64,000 nucleotides of DNA, from positions 496,001 through 560,000 of the forward strand of contig NZ_JACIBV010000002.1 in NCBI RefSeq assembly GCF_014195505.1, in the 5' to 3' direction. Within the stretch, counting starts at the first letter, position 1; every line of letters begins with the position of its first letter. A model generated the notes under the pieces. That model did no database searches and had not been told where the DNA came from. It saw nothing but the letters and a program-made list of their open reading frames with translations. Of this stretch, positions 31,641-40,447 are shown piece after piece. Source of the stretch: Nonomuraea dietziae (GTDB taxonomy: Bacteria; Actinomycetota; Actinomycetes; Streptosporangiales; Streptosporangiaceae). The position numbers and the translations under genes were made by a program.

Positions 31641-33172
31641 CGGTTCGCTCCCCTGCGACGCCACACGGCCGCGCCGATCGCGGCCACTCCCAACACCATC
31701 AAAGCCCACTCCGGCGCCGCGCCCAGTCGCGTGGCGATCGTCGTCCGGGTGCGCACCGGGACCTGAACCACGTTCATGTCGGCGACGCGCTCCTTTGTCT
31801 GCCAGGCGACCCTACCTTCTGGCGTGACATAGGCGGAGATCCCCGTTGTCGCGGCGGTGACGACCGCCCTGTTGTGCTCGACGGCCCGCAGCTGCGACAT
31901 GGCCAGCTGCTGCGGGGGCAGGTTCGACAGCGCGTAGGTGGCGTTGTTGGTCTGCACGACCAGCGGCGTGCCGCCCGCGCGGACGGCCTGCCGGACGACC
32001 CAGTCGAAGGCCACCTCGTAGCAGTTGACCGCGCCGATGGTGACCGGCCCCATGCGGAGGGCGCCCGGCTTGTCGCCCGCCACCGACTGCCTGCCGACCA
32101 GGTTGGCCCGCTCGAACAGGGCCAGGAAGATCTCCTTGAACGGGGTGTACTCGCCGAAGGGCACCAGCTGCTGCTTGTCGTAGTAGGCGCCGGGGCCGGT
32201 GACCGGGTCCCACACCAGGCTGCGGGTGGCGCGGTTGGCCTCGCCGATCGCCACCACCGCGCCGACCAGCGTGGGCACCCCGACGTCCTTGACGGAGTCG
32301 TCGATGATCTGCCTGGCGGTCGCGTCGCGGTAGGGGTCGATGTCGGTGGAGTTCTCGGGGAGCACCACCAGGTCGGGCTTGGGCAGCGTGCCCTCGCGGG
32401 CGGCCTTGGCCAGCGCGTGGGTGCCGTTGGCGTGGTTGCGCAGCACGATCGCGGGCTCGTCGCCCAGCGCGTACATCCCCTCCCCCGGCACGTCGCCCTG
32501 CACGATGCCGACGTTGACCGTCCTGCCCTCGTCGCCGGGTCGCGGGATGGCGAAGGTCAGCAGCGGCAGCGCCAGCGCGAGCGCCAGCGGCACGAGCCTG
32601 CGCGGCCGCAGCACGGCGCAGGCGACCAGCGCCCCGCACAGGGTGACGGCGAAGGAGACCAGCGGCACGCCGCCGAGCGCGGCGTAGCCGGTGAACAGGC
32701 TCTCGCCCTGGCTGAAGGCCACCCTGGCCCAGGGGAAGCCGCCGACGGGGAACAGGCCGCGCGCCCACTCCATGGCCACCCACAGCGCGCCGAACCACAG
32801 CGGCCAGGCGGGCAACGTGAACACCAGAGCGGCCAGAGCGGCCATGGCGGCGTAGAAGAGGCTTTCGACGGCGACCAGGGCCAGCCAGGCGTCCACGCCG
32901 ATCGGGCGGACCCAGGCCAGCGCGGGCAGCAGGAAGACGAGGGCGGCGAGGTAGCCGAGCCAGGCGGCGCGGCGGGGGCGCGTGCCGTACAGGCTGAGGA
33001 CGATCAGGGTGATGCCGGCAGGCGCGCACAGCCACCAGCCGAGCGGCGGGAAGGCGAGAAACAGCAGCAGCCCGCCGGCGACGGCCGCGGCGGACCTGGC
33101 CCACAGCCGCCCGCCTGACGCGCCGACCGGCGCGGGGGGCGGCGTCACGGCGCCCTGCTTCTCCTGCACCAC
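31637..33172 (-). CDS. lnt: Apolipoprotein N-acyltransferase
   Basis: A 511-residue membrane enzyme that adds the third acyl chain to the N-terminal Cys of lipoproteins. About eight hydrophobic segments fill residues 25-210, followed by a nitrilase-type domain. The catalytic triad is visible: Glu in LVVLPENSTDID, Lys in YYDKQQLVPFGEYTPF and Cys in AVNCYEVAFDW. It starts at 33172. Coupling to ppm1 (ATGA) links lipoprotein acylation and mannosylation, as in other actinobacteria. The window encodes several substrates (the csn binding protein, the small lipoprotein). Confidence 0.93.
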   Translation of the reverse strand: MVQEKQGAVTPPPAPVGASGGRLWARSAAAVAGGLLLFLAFPPLGWWLCAPAGITLIVLSLYGTRPRRAAWLGYLAALVFLLPALAWVRPIGVDAWLALVAVESLFYAAMAALAALVFTLPAWPLWFGALWVAMEWARGLFPVGGFPWARVAFSQGESLFTGYAALGGVPLVSFAVTLCGALVACAVLRPRRLVPLALALALPLLTFAIPRPGDEGRTVNVGIVQGDVPGEGMYALGDEPAIVLRNHANGTHALAKAAREGTLPKPDLVVLPENSTDIDPYRDATARQIIDDSVKDVGVPTLVGAVVAIGEANRATRSLVWDPVTGPGAYYDKQQLVPFGEYTPFKEIFLALFERANLVGRQSVAGDKPGALRMGPVTIGAVNCYEVAFDWVVRQAVRAGGTPLVVQTNNATYALSNLPPQQLAMSQLRAVEHNRAVVTAATTGISAYVTPEGRVAWQTKERVADMNVVQVPVRTRTTIATRLGAAPEWALMVLGVAAIGAAVWRRRGANR

Positions 33173-33669
33173 GGCCGGGGTTCTCCTCGCGATCAGCTGC
33201 TGCTTGCGGAAACGCTACCGCCCGAGGTGGCCGACCCCCAAAGGGCACACGCTGGCGGGGTGATCCCTTGGCAGACGGAGGCCAGGGGATCACCCGCTAG
33301 CGGTGTGATCCGAGCGCACGGGAGCGGGAAGAGGGCCCGGAAACCCTTCGGACCGGATCCGTCTCGTCGGCGGCGAGCGCGGAGTTCCGTTGTCTACTGG
33401 GCGACCGGGCCCGTCCCGGGTCCAACCCCCCGCCCGGTTGGGGTGCCCCGACTCGACGGACCGACGGCCCTGCACCTGGCTGTATGGACGAAGTCACGCT
33501 CCGTCACGGACGCAGGATCCGACGATGTCAGAGACGGCCAACCGGCCAAGTCCCGTGCTGGACTGGGCAGCAAACTACCGACTCCAACTCAGATGTCAAC
33601 CGTGTCCCGATCAGCGGAAACCTCAAGTTTTCGCAGGTAGGACATGCTCGGCGAGGCCAGTCTAATGCC
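33173..33669. other. 497-bp intergenic region with a strong stem-loop
   Basis: The region lies between the start of lnt and the stop of the HelD-type gene. It contains a 15-bp stem (33258-33272 with 33281-33295: GGGTGATCCC.../...GGGATCACCC) with one G-U pair and an 8-base loop. Another TGTGATCC half-site lies at 33304-33311. A weak ORF of 46 codons starts at ATG 33525 (MSETANRPSPVLDWAANY, Cys-containing), without a clear ribosome site. I see no tRNA fold. Confidence 0.5.
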
Positions 33670-35925
33670 CTAACTCCCCGCGAGTCCGCCCAGTGACTCG
33701 GGCAGCTCCATATCATGGACGACGCCCAGTCGCTGGGTGGCCCGGGTGAGCGCCACGTAGAGATCGCTCGCGCCGCGCGGCGACTGCTCGAGGATCATGG
33801 CTGGCTCGGCGACGATCACCGAGTCGAACTCCAGCCCCTTCGCCTCGGCGACGCCGAGCACCGCGACGGAGGCCTCGAGCACGCCTCGTCCCGTGACGCC
33901 GCCGATCTGGTCGGCGAGCTTGTCGAGCAGCACGTCGGGCCCGAGGACGGCGACCCGCCCGCCGTGCTCGGTCTCCCTCAGCACCAGCTCGGGCAGCCGG
34001 TCCAGCGGCGCGGCCCACGGCACCGCGCCGCTCTCGCGCACCGAGGTGGGGGCCTGGAGCGCGGGGTCGATGGAGGCCAGCACCCGCTGCGCCAGCTCCA
34101 TCAGCTCGACCGGGGTGCGGTAGTTGATGGTGAGGGTCTCCTCGCGCCAGCGCCCCGCCACGTAGGGGTCGAGCGCCTGCCCCCATGAGCGGGCGCCGGC
34201 GCTGGAGCCGGTCTGGGCGATGTCGCCGACGATCGTCATGGACCTGGTCGGGCAGCGCCTCATCACCGCCCGCCACGCCATGGGCGACAGCTCCTGCGCC
34301 TCGTCGACGATCACGTGGCCGAAGGCCCACGTGCGGTCGGCCGCGGCCCTCTCCGCCGTCGTCAGGTACGGCTGGTCGCCGCGCTGCCGCTCGGCGAGGC
34401 GTTCGGCGTCCATGATGTCCGACAGGCCCGTCAGCTCCAGCACCTCGCGGGCGTAGGCGAGCTCCGACTCCTTCTCCCGCTCCTCCGCGGCGCGGGCGGC
34501 GGCCAGCTCCTCCTCCGCCTGCATCGCGGTGGCCCTCAGCACCTGCTCGTCGATGTCGCCGAGCAGCTCGGCGGCCTCGTCCAGCAGCGGCACGTCGGCC
34601 TCCGTCCACTCGGTGGACGTGCGCAGCAGCAGGGCGCGCTCCTCGCGGCTGAGGTTGCCCGCCGCGTAGTCGAGACGCTCGGGCGAGCCGTACAGGCCGA
34701 TCAGCAGCCGCTGCGGCGTCAGGTAGGGCCACAGCCTGTTGAGCGCGCTCTTGACGACCGGCTCGGTGCGCAACTCCTCGCGCAGGTCGGCGAGCTCGTC
34801 GTCGTCGATGAGGCCTTTGCCGAGCTTCTTGGCCAGCTGCCTGGCCAGGGCGTTGAGCAGGGAGCGCACGAAGACCGAGCGCGCCTGGTTGTGGCTGCGC
34901 CTCGAGCGGGCGGCCTTGTTCTTGGCGTTCTCCATCATCGAGCGGTCGATGGTGAGCCGCTGGCGGCCGAGCGGGAGCTCGATCGGCTGGCGCGGCACCC
35001 GCTGCCTGTCCCTCACCGCTCGCGCGATCACCTCCACCATGCGCACGTCGCCCTTGATCGCGGCGACCTCGGGGCGGTCCCTGCGGGTGGCGCTGACGCC
35101 CGGGTAGAGCTCGCCCACCGTGGACAGCATGACGTCGGTCTCGCCGAGCGAGGGCAGGACCTGCTCGATGTAGCGCAGGAAGGTGAGCCCGGGGCCGAGG
35201 ATGAGCACGCCGCGGCGCTCGAGCCGCTCCCTGTGGGTGTAGAGGAGATAGGCGGCGCGGTGCAGGGCGACGACGGTCTTGCCGGTGCCGGGACCGCCCT
35301 GGACCACCAGCACGCCGTTGAGGTCGGCGCGGATGACGCGGTCCTGTTCCGACTGGATGGTCGCCACGATGTCGCGCATCCTGCCGGTGCGCTTCTCGTC
35401 GAGGGCGGCCAGCAGCGCGGCCTCGCCGTTCAGCGTGGCCCTGTCGTCGTCGCTGAGCCCGTCGAGGTCGAGCAGGTCGTCGTCGACGCCGATCACCTCG
35501 CGGCCGCGCGTCTGCAGGTGGCGGCGGCGGGTGACCCCCATGGGGGCGGTCGGCGTGGCGCGGTAGAAGGGCTGGGCGACGGGCGCGCGCCAGTCGATCA
35601 GCAGCCTGTCCTGCTCGTCGTCGCTCAGGCCAAGCTTGCCGATGTAGAGTCGGCCCTCCTCGGTGTGGTCGAGGCGGCCGAAGACCAGGCCGCGCTCGAC
35701 GGCCCACAACCTGGCCAGCCTGGCGGCGTACATGCCGGCGAAGGAGTCGCGCTCGGACCTGTTCTGCTGTGTGCCGACCGCGCCGGCGGCCAGCACCTCC
35801 TTGAGCTGCTTCTGCGTGCGCTCGCGCAGCACGTCGAGCCGCTCGTAGAGCCGGGAGACGTAGCGTTGCTCTCTGGCCAGCTCGGTTTGACGAGCCTCCG
35901 TCGAACCGTTAGTGTTGGTAGTAAT
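33670..35925 (-). CDS. helD: HelD-type RNA polymerase-associated UvrD-like ATPase, probable ATT start
   Basis: A protein of about 751 residues of the HelD/UvrD superfamily that pries RNA polymerase off DNA or drugs. Walker A is VVQGGPGTGKTVVALHRAAY, Walker B is VIVDEAQELSPMAW, motif III is VGDIAQTG, and the C-terminal helicase motifs are GLEFDSVIV and YVALTRATQRLG. The first canonical start (GTG 35832) would cut off the conserved N-terminal coiled coil (TELAREQRYVSRLYERLDVL). That coiled coil reads back in frame to ATT at 35925 (ITTNTNGST), which has GGAG 6 bases upstream. No ATG/GTG/TTG exists in that stretch. Confidence 0.85.
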   Translation of the reverse strand: MTTNTNGSTEARQTELAREQRYVSRLYERLDVLRERTQKQLKEVLAAGAVGTQQNRSERDSFAGMYAARLARLWAVERGLVFGRLDHTEEGRLYIGKLGLSDDEQDRLLIDWRAPVAQPFYRATPTAPMGVTRRRHLQTRGREVIGVDDDLLDLDGLSDDDRATLNGEAALLAALDEKRTGRMRDIVATIQSEQDRVIRADLNGVLVVQGGPGTGKTVVALHRAAYLLYTHRERLERRGVLILGPGLTFLRYIEQVLPSLGETDVMLSTVGELYPGVSATRRDRPEVAAIKGDVRMVEVIARAVRDRQRVPRQPIELPLGRQRLTIDRSMMENAKNKAARSRRSHNQARSVFVRSLLNALARQLAKKLGKGLIDDDELADLREELRTEPVVKSALNRLWPYLTPQRLLIGLYGSPERLDYAAGNLSREERALLLRTSTEWTEADVPLLDEAAELLGDIDEQVLRATAMQAEEELAAARAAEEREKESELAYAREVLELTGLSDIMDAERLAERQRGDQPYLTTAERAAADRTWAFGHVIVDEAQELSPMAWRAVMRRCPTRSMTIVGDIAQTGSSAGARSWGQALDPYVAGRWREETLTINYRTPVELMELAQRVLASIDPALQAPTSVRESGAVPWAAPLDRLPELVLRETEHGGRVAVLGPDVLLDKLADQIGGVTGRGVLEASVAVLGVAEAKGLEFDSVIVAEPAMILEQSPRGASDLYVALTRATQRLGVVHDMELPESLGGLAGS

Positions 35926-36017
35926 GGGACGCTCCGGGCCTTTCTGACTGTTGTGGCAACAAATCGCAACCTTATCAGGTCCGTCGAGCCGCTGACATCA
36001 CGTCTTCATTTCACCGC

Positions 36018-36071
36018 TTGACTCTATGGCGCTTTGCCGTCCATTGTGAGTTAGGAAAGTTTCCTAACTCA
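36018..36071 (+). promoter_or_regulatory. Promoter and CsnR-type operator of the chitosan-oligomer operon
   Basis: TTGACT (36018-36023), an 18-bp spacer and CATTGT (36042-36047) form the promoter. Immediately downstream is a perfect 25-bp palindrome: arm TGAGTTAGGAAA, central G (36059), arm TTTCCTAACTCA (36047-36071). Its core AGGAAAGTTTCCT is the operator core known for CsnR of Streptomyces/Kitasatospora. GGGAG then precedes the GTG at 36085. Binding of the first gene product would give autorepression. Confidence 0.85.
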
Positions 36072-36084
36072 GTGGGAGTCACGA

Positions 36085-37284
36085 GTGAACGGTCCGGTTC
36101 CTGGAACACCCAGCCTGCTGCGCGCGATCAACGACCGCGCCGCTCTGCAGGTGCTGCTGGACCGGGGGCCGCTGACCCGGCCCGAGATCGGCACTCTCAC
36201 CGGGCTGTCCAAGCCCACGGCCTCGCAGCTGCTGTCCAGGCTGCAGGAGGCGGGTCTCGTGGTGCTCGACGGCATCAGGGAGGGTCTGCCCGGCCGTACG
36301 GCCGAGCTCTACCGGATCAACCCCGACGCCGCCTACGTCGCCGCGCTCGACGTCACCCCCGGCCGTATCGAGGCGTGCGTCGCCGACATCACCGGTCAGG
36401 TCGTCGGCACGTACACCCTGCCCACCTCCCGCCGCCCCAGCGACGGGCTGATCGACAGGCTGCGCGGCGCCCTGGACGGCGCGGGCTCGCCAGGCCCGCT
36501 GCGCAGGGTGGTGATCGGCGTGCAGGCCGCGATCGACCCCACGACGGGCCGCCTCGGCTACGCCACGGCCAAGGACATGCCCGGCTGGCAGATCCCCAAC
36601 CTCGTGCCCACGCTGAGCGAGGGGCTCGGCGTGGCCGTCGACGTCGAGAACAACGTCAACCTCGTGGCGGTGGCCGAGCAGGCCCACGGCGCCGCCCGCG
36701 ACCACCAGGACTTCGTCCTGCTGTGGGCCGACGAGGGCATCGGCTCGGCCGTCGTCCTCGGCGGGCGCATGCACCGCGGCGCGACGGGCGGCGCGGGCGA
36801 GGTCGGCTACATGCCCACCCCTGGCGCGCCGACCGCGCGCGAGGCGGGTCTCTACGCCAACCACGGCTACCAGGCGCTCACCGGCGGCCCCGCCGTGCTC
36901 AAGCTGCTGCGCTCGTACGGCGTGCGCGGCACCGACTTCCGCCAGGCCGTCGCCGCCGCCGTGCGAACCGCGGCGGGCAGCGGCAAGAAGGCCGACGACG
37001 CCCGCGCGGGCCTGCGCGACATCGCCGCCAGGATCGCCGTGGGCCTCGCCGCCATCACCTCCGTGCTCGACCCCGGCCTCGTCGTGCTCACCGGCGGCAT
37101 CGTGCTGTCCGGCGGCGAGAGCCTGCGCGAGCTCATCGAGCACGAACTCCACGCGCTCACCATCCCCAGGCCGCACGTGCGGCTGTCGACCGTCGAGGGC
37201 AACCCGGTGCTGGCCGGCGCCCTCGACCTCGCCCTCGACGCCGTCCGTGAAGAGGTCTTCAGCTCCACCGTCCCCACCGCTTAG
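36085..37284 (+). CDS. csnR: ROK-family repressor, CsnR-like
   Basis: A 399-residue ROK/NagC-type regulator. The N-terminal winged helix is NDRAALQVLLDRGPLTRPEI, then GTLTGLSKPTASQLLSRLQE. The sugar-kinase-like ASKHA domain has VAALDVTPGRIEACVADITG, VDVENNVNLVAVAEQ and TGGAGEVGYMPTPG. The usual ROK zinc-Cys motif is not evident, and the ATP site is degenerate as expected for a repressor. It is first in a tightly packed six-gene operon and lies 14 bases after a perfect palindromic operator. By analogy with the csnR-K operon it is released by glucosamine oligomers. Confidence 0.88.
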   Translation: MNGPVPGTPSLLRAINDRAALQVLLDRGPLTRPEIGTLTGLSKPTASQLLSRLQEAGLVVLDGIREGLPGRTAELYRINPDAAYVAALDVTPGRIEACVADITGQVVGTYTLPTSRRPSDGLIDRLRGALDGAGSPGPLRRVVIGVQAAIDPTTGRLGYATAKDMPGWQIPNLVPTLSEGLGVAVDVENNVNLVAVAEQAHGAARDHQDFVLLWADEGIGSAVVLGGRMHRGATGGAGEVGYMPTPGAPTAREAGLYANHGYQALTGGPAVLKLLRSYGVRGTDFRQAVAAAVRTAAGSGKKADDARAGLRDIAARIAVGLAAITSVLDPGLVVLTGGIVLSGGESLRELIEHELHALTIPRPHVRLSTVEGNPVLAGALDLALDAVREEVFSSTVPTA

Positions 37285-37302
37285 ATTGCAGGAGGCACCC
37301 CC

Positions 37303-38646
37303 GTGCGTTTCGTCCCCCTTGCGGTCGCAGGACTCACCGTTCTTGCGCTGACCGCGTGTACGGCGGGCAAGGAGGCGCCGCCCTCGCTCGGCGCCCAGCC
37401 CAAGCCCTCGGGCTCGGCCTCGCAGGCCCTGCCCGCCGCCACCATCGAGCTCTGGCACGGCTTCCAGACCGACGCCGAGGTCAAGGCCTTCGAGGAGGCG
37501 ATCGCGGGCTTCAACAAGAAGTTCCCGCAGATCACCGTCAAGACCACCAAGGCCGTCCAGGACGACCAGATCACCCAGGCCATCCGCAGCGGCAAGGCGC
37601 CCGACGTGGCGGCCTCCTTCACCACCGACAACGTCGCGCTGTGGTGCAAGACGGGAGCGTTCCAAGACCTCACGGCGGTCGTCAAGCAGGACGGCATCGA
37701 CCTGTCGGTGCTGCCTGCGGCCTCGCGCTCCTACACCGAGTTCGAGGGCAAGCGCTGCATGATGCCGCTGCTGGCCGACGCCTACGGCATGTTCTACAAC
37801 AAGGCCCTGATGAAGGGGAACGAGCCGCCCAAGACGCTCTCGGAGCTGACCAGGCTGACCAAGGAGCTGACGGTCAGGGACCCCGACGGCACGATCAAGG
37901 TGGCCGGCTTCATCTCCAGCTTCCAGTACTACGAGAACTCCCCCTCCCACCTGGCCCCCATGGTCGGCGCCAAGTGGTACAACGACGACGGCACCTCCGC
38001 CATCGGCTCCGACCCCGCCTGGAAGCAGCTGCTGACCTGGCAGAAGGAGCTCGTCGACTGGTACGGCTACGCCAACCTAGAGAAGTTCCGCCGCAGCCTC
38101 GGCGACGAGTGGGGCTCGGCGCACCCGTTCTTCAAGGGCAAGGTCGCGATGATCGTCGACGGCGAGTGGCGCAACGCCATGATCGCCAACGACTCCAAGG
38201 CCAAGTCGCTCGACTACGGCACCGCCCCGCTGCCCGTCGCCGACGACAAGCCCGACCTGTACGGCAGCGGCTTCACCGCGGGCACCGTCATCGGCGTGCC
38301 GAAGGGCGCCAAGAACCCGCAGCACGCGTGGGAGCTGATCAAGCACCTGACCACCGACACCGACAGCCTGGTGACGCTGTCCAACGCACTGCGCAACGTG
38401 CCCACCACCAAGGCGGCGATGGAGTCTCCCCGGCTGGCCGCCGACGCCAACTTCAAGACCTTCCTCGACATCTTCGCCCACCCGAAGACGAGCACGCTGC
38501 CCGCGTCGGTCAACAGCGTCTTCAACCAGGACTCCCTCTCGACCTTCCTGGTCACCTGGGAGAAGGGCGCGGTCAAGGACCTCGACGCGGGGCTGAAGGG
38601 CGTCGACAAGCGCATCAACGACAAGCTGAAGCTGTCGGGCGGATGA
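37303..38646 (+). CDS. csnE: Sugar ABC transporter substrate-binding lipoprotein, CsnE-like
   Basis: A 447-residue extracellular solute-binding protein, family 1. The signal peptide MRFVPLAVAGLTVLALTAC ends in the lipobox LTAC, giving a lipid-anchored receptor. The mature fold shows TIELWHGFQTDAEVKAFEEA, MMPLLADAYGMFYNKAL and VAMIVDGEWRNAM, typical of oligosaccharide-binding proteins. The GTG start at 37303 follows GCAGGAGG. It overlaps the next gene by 4 bases. The expected ligand is chitosan-derived glucosamine oligosaccharide, inferred from operon order. Confidence 0.88.
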   Translation: MRFVPLAVAGLTVLALTACTAGKEAPPSLGAQPKPSGSASQALPAATIELWHGFQTDAEVKAFEEAIAGFNKKFPQITVKTTKAVQDDQITQAIRSGKAPDVAASFTTDNVALWCKTGAFQDLTAVVKQDGIDLSVLPAASRSYTEFEGKRCMMPLLADAYGMFYNKALMKGNEPPKTLSELTRLTKELTVRDPDGTIKVAGFISSFQYYENSPSHLAPMVGAKWYNDDGTSAIGSDPAWKQLLTWQKELVDWYGYANLEKFRRSLGDEWGSAHPFFKGKVAMIVDGEWRNAMIANDSKAKSLDYGTAPLPVADDKPDLYGSGFTAGTVIGVPKGAKNPQHAWELIKHLTTDTDSLVTLSNALRNVPTTKAAMESPRLAADANFKTFLDIFAHPKTSTLPASVNSVFNQDSLSTFLVTWEKGAVKDLDAGLKGVDKRINDKLKLSGG

Positions 38647-39563
38647 GAGCCAGGCCGAAGCGGCGGGAGGGCCTGCGGGCCCTCCTGTGGCTCTCCCCGT
38701 GGATAGCGGGTTTCTCGATCTTCTTCGCCTACCCGCTGGCGTCGACCGTCTACTTCTCCTTCACCAACTACAACATGTTCACGCTGGAGTTCGTCGGCCT
38801 GGACAACTGGCGCTACCTGCTGCAGGACGACCGGGTCTGGGTCTCGGCCAAGAACACCCTGTGGCTGGTGGTCTTCATGGTGCCCGCGCAGGTGGTCTTC
38901 TCCATCGGCGTCGCGCAGCTGCTCACCAAGCTGAAGACGGGGGTGGGATTCTTCCGCACCCTGTTCTACCTGCCGACGCTGGTGCCGATGGTGGCGGGGA
39001 CCGTCGCCTTCGTCTTCCTGCTCAACCCGGTGGGCCCGGTCAACCAGATCCTGTCGTGGGTCGGGATCGCGGGTCCCGACTGGTTCGGCGACCCCTCGTG
39101 GTCCAAGCCGAGCCTGACCGCGCTGGCGGTGTGGGGCTGCGGCAACACCATGGTGATCTTCCTGGCGGCCCTGCTCGACGTGCCCAAGCACATGTACGAG
39201 GCCGCGGCCATCGACGGCGCGGGAGCGTGGCGGCAGTTCAGGAGCATCACGCTGCCGACCATCGCGCCGGTGCTGATGTTCTCCCTTGTCACGGCCGTCA
39301 TCTACGCGCTGCAGTACTTCACGCAGGCGATGATCGCCTCCAGGGTCGCCTCTGGCGCCACCGACTCGGCGGGCAGCTCCTTCACCCCCGGCTATCCGGA
39401 GGGGTCGCTGCTCACGCTGCCGCAGTGGTTCTTCCACGCCGCCTTCCGCGACTCCAACATGGGCTACGGCTCGGTACTGGCGCTGCTGCTGTTCGCCACC
39501 TCGATGATCTTCACGCTGATCCTGCTCCGCCAGTTCCGCAAGGCCGAGGAGGTCCACTCTTGA
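38643..39563 (+). CDS. csnF: Sugar ABC transporter permease, MalF type, CsnF-like
   Basis: A 306-residue inner-membrane permease with about six helices (ALLWLSPWIAGFSIFFAYPL first). The cytoplasmic EAA loop is YEAAAIDGAGAWRQFRSITL, the docking site for the ATPase. ATG at 38643 overlaps the stop of csnE; the frame is open further upstream but overlaps csnE. The operon has no ATP-binding subunit, so a shared MsiK-type ATPase encoded elsewhere is expected, as for the Streptomyces CsnEFG system. Confidence 0.9.
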   Translation: MRARPKRREGLRALLWLSPWIAGFSIFFAYPLASTVYFSFTNYNMFTLEFVGLDNWRYLLQDDRVWVSAKNTLWLVVFMVPAQVVFSIGVAQLLTKLKTGVGFFRTLFYLPTLVPMVAGTVAFVFLLNPVGPVNQILSWVGIAGPDWFGDPSWSKPSLTALAVWGCGNTMVIFLAALLDVPKHMYEAAAIDGAGAWRQFRSITLPTIAPVLMFSLVTAVIYALQYFTQAMIASRVASGATDSAGSSFTPGYPEGSLLTLPQWFFHAAFRDSNMGYGSVLALLLFATSMIFTLILLRQFRKAEEVHS

Positions 39564-40447
39564 GCACCACGCTGACCGCGCCCCGCCGCTCCAGGGCGCT
39601 GCCCGCGCCCGCCACGGGGGCGAGACGGCGCAGGGTCCTGCACTGGATCGCCACCCACGCCATCGCGGTGGCGCTGGCGATCATGTTCGCCGGGCCCGTG
39701 GTCCTGGTCGGGCTGACCGCGCTGATGACCGACGAGCAGGCGCTGACCACCAACTTGTGGCCCGAGTCGTGGAACTGGTCGAACTTCGCCGACGTCTTCG
39801 CGAAGTCGCACCTGCTGACCTGGACGCTGAACACGCTGATGTACGCGGGGCTCGGCACGCTGTTCATGCTCGTCTCGTCGATCCCCGTCGCGTACGCGCT
39901 GGCGAGGTTCCGCTTCAGGGGGCGCAAGCTGGCCTTCCTGCTGGTCATCACGACGATGATGCTGCCGCCCCAGGTCGTCGCGGTGCCGATCTATCTGATC
40001 TGGGCCAGGTTCGGGCTCACCGAGACGCTGTGGCCGCTCATCCTGCCCATGCTGCTGGGCGACGCGTTCTCGATCTTCCTGCTCCGCCAGTTCCTGCTGA
40101 CCATCCCGCGTGAGTACACCGACGCGGCCAGGGTCGACGGGTGCTCCGACTTCAGGACCCTGGTCAGGGTGATCCTGCCCATGGCCAGGCCGGCGATCGC
40201 CGCGGTGGCGCTGTTCCAGTTCTTCTACTGCTGGAACGACTACTACGGCCCGCTGCTCTACACCTGGATCAACCAGGACAACTGGACGCTCTCGCTGGGC
40301 CTGTCGACGTTCAAGGCCTTCCACAGCGTCCAGTGGAACCTCACCATGGCGGCCACCCTGCTGGTGACCGCACCGGTGATCATCGTGTTCTTCTTCGCCC
40401 AGAGAGTCTTCATCGAGGGCGTCACGTTGACAGGAGTAAAAGGTTGA
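39560..40447 (+). CDS. csnG: Sugar ABC transporter permease, MalG type, CsnG-like
   Basis: A 295-residue permease with six helices. The N-terminus (STTLTAPRRSRALPAPA) is followed by WIATHAIAVALAIMFAGPVV. The EAA loop is YTDAARVDGCSDFRTLVRVI. It starts at TTG 39560, whose bases overlap the stop of csnF (TTGA); no better in-frame start exists nearby. It pairs with csnF to form the membrane channel of the importer and is itself overlapped by the GH4 gene. Confidence 0.9.
   Translation: MSTTLTAPRRSRALPAPATGARRRRVLHWIATHAIAVALAIMFAGPVVLVGLTALMTDEQALTTNLWPESWNWSNFADVFAKSHLLTWTLNTLMYAGLGTLFMLVSSIPVAYALARFRFRGRKLAFLLVITTMMLPPQVVAVPIYLIWARFGLTETLWPLILPMLLGDAFSIFLLRQFLLTIPREYTDAARVDGCSDFRTLVRVILPMARPAIAAVALFQFFYCWNDYYGPLLYTWINQDNWTLSLGLSTFKAFHSVQWNLTMAATLLVTAPVIIVFFFAQRVFIEGVTLTGVKG

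Noticed and set aside
33400-33480. GC-rich inverted segments considered as a tRNA gene
   Set aside because: No T-arm consensus, anticodon stem or CCA-end geometry could be drawn.
33525-33665. 46-codon ORF in the lnt-HelD gap as a gene
   Set aside because: No good ribosome site, mixed third positions and no similarity recognised; mentioned only in the intergenic entry.
35926-36017. Search for a rifamycin-associated element upstream of the HelD-type gene, which would mark it as a rifampicin-resistance HelR
   Set aside because: No inverted repeat of that kind is seen in the divergent gap; the only strong palindrome belongs to the csn operon.
36047-36071. The 25-bp palindrome considered as a transcription terminator of the divergent gene
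   Set aside because: It lies directly between a -10 box and the csnR start, is AT-rich and matches a ROK operator core.
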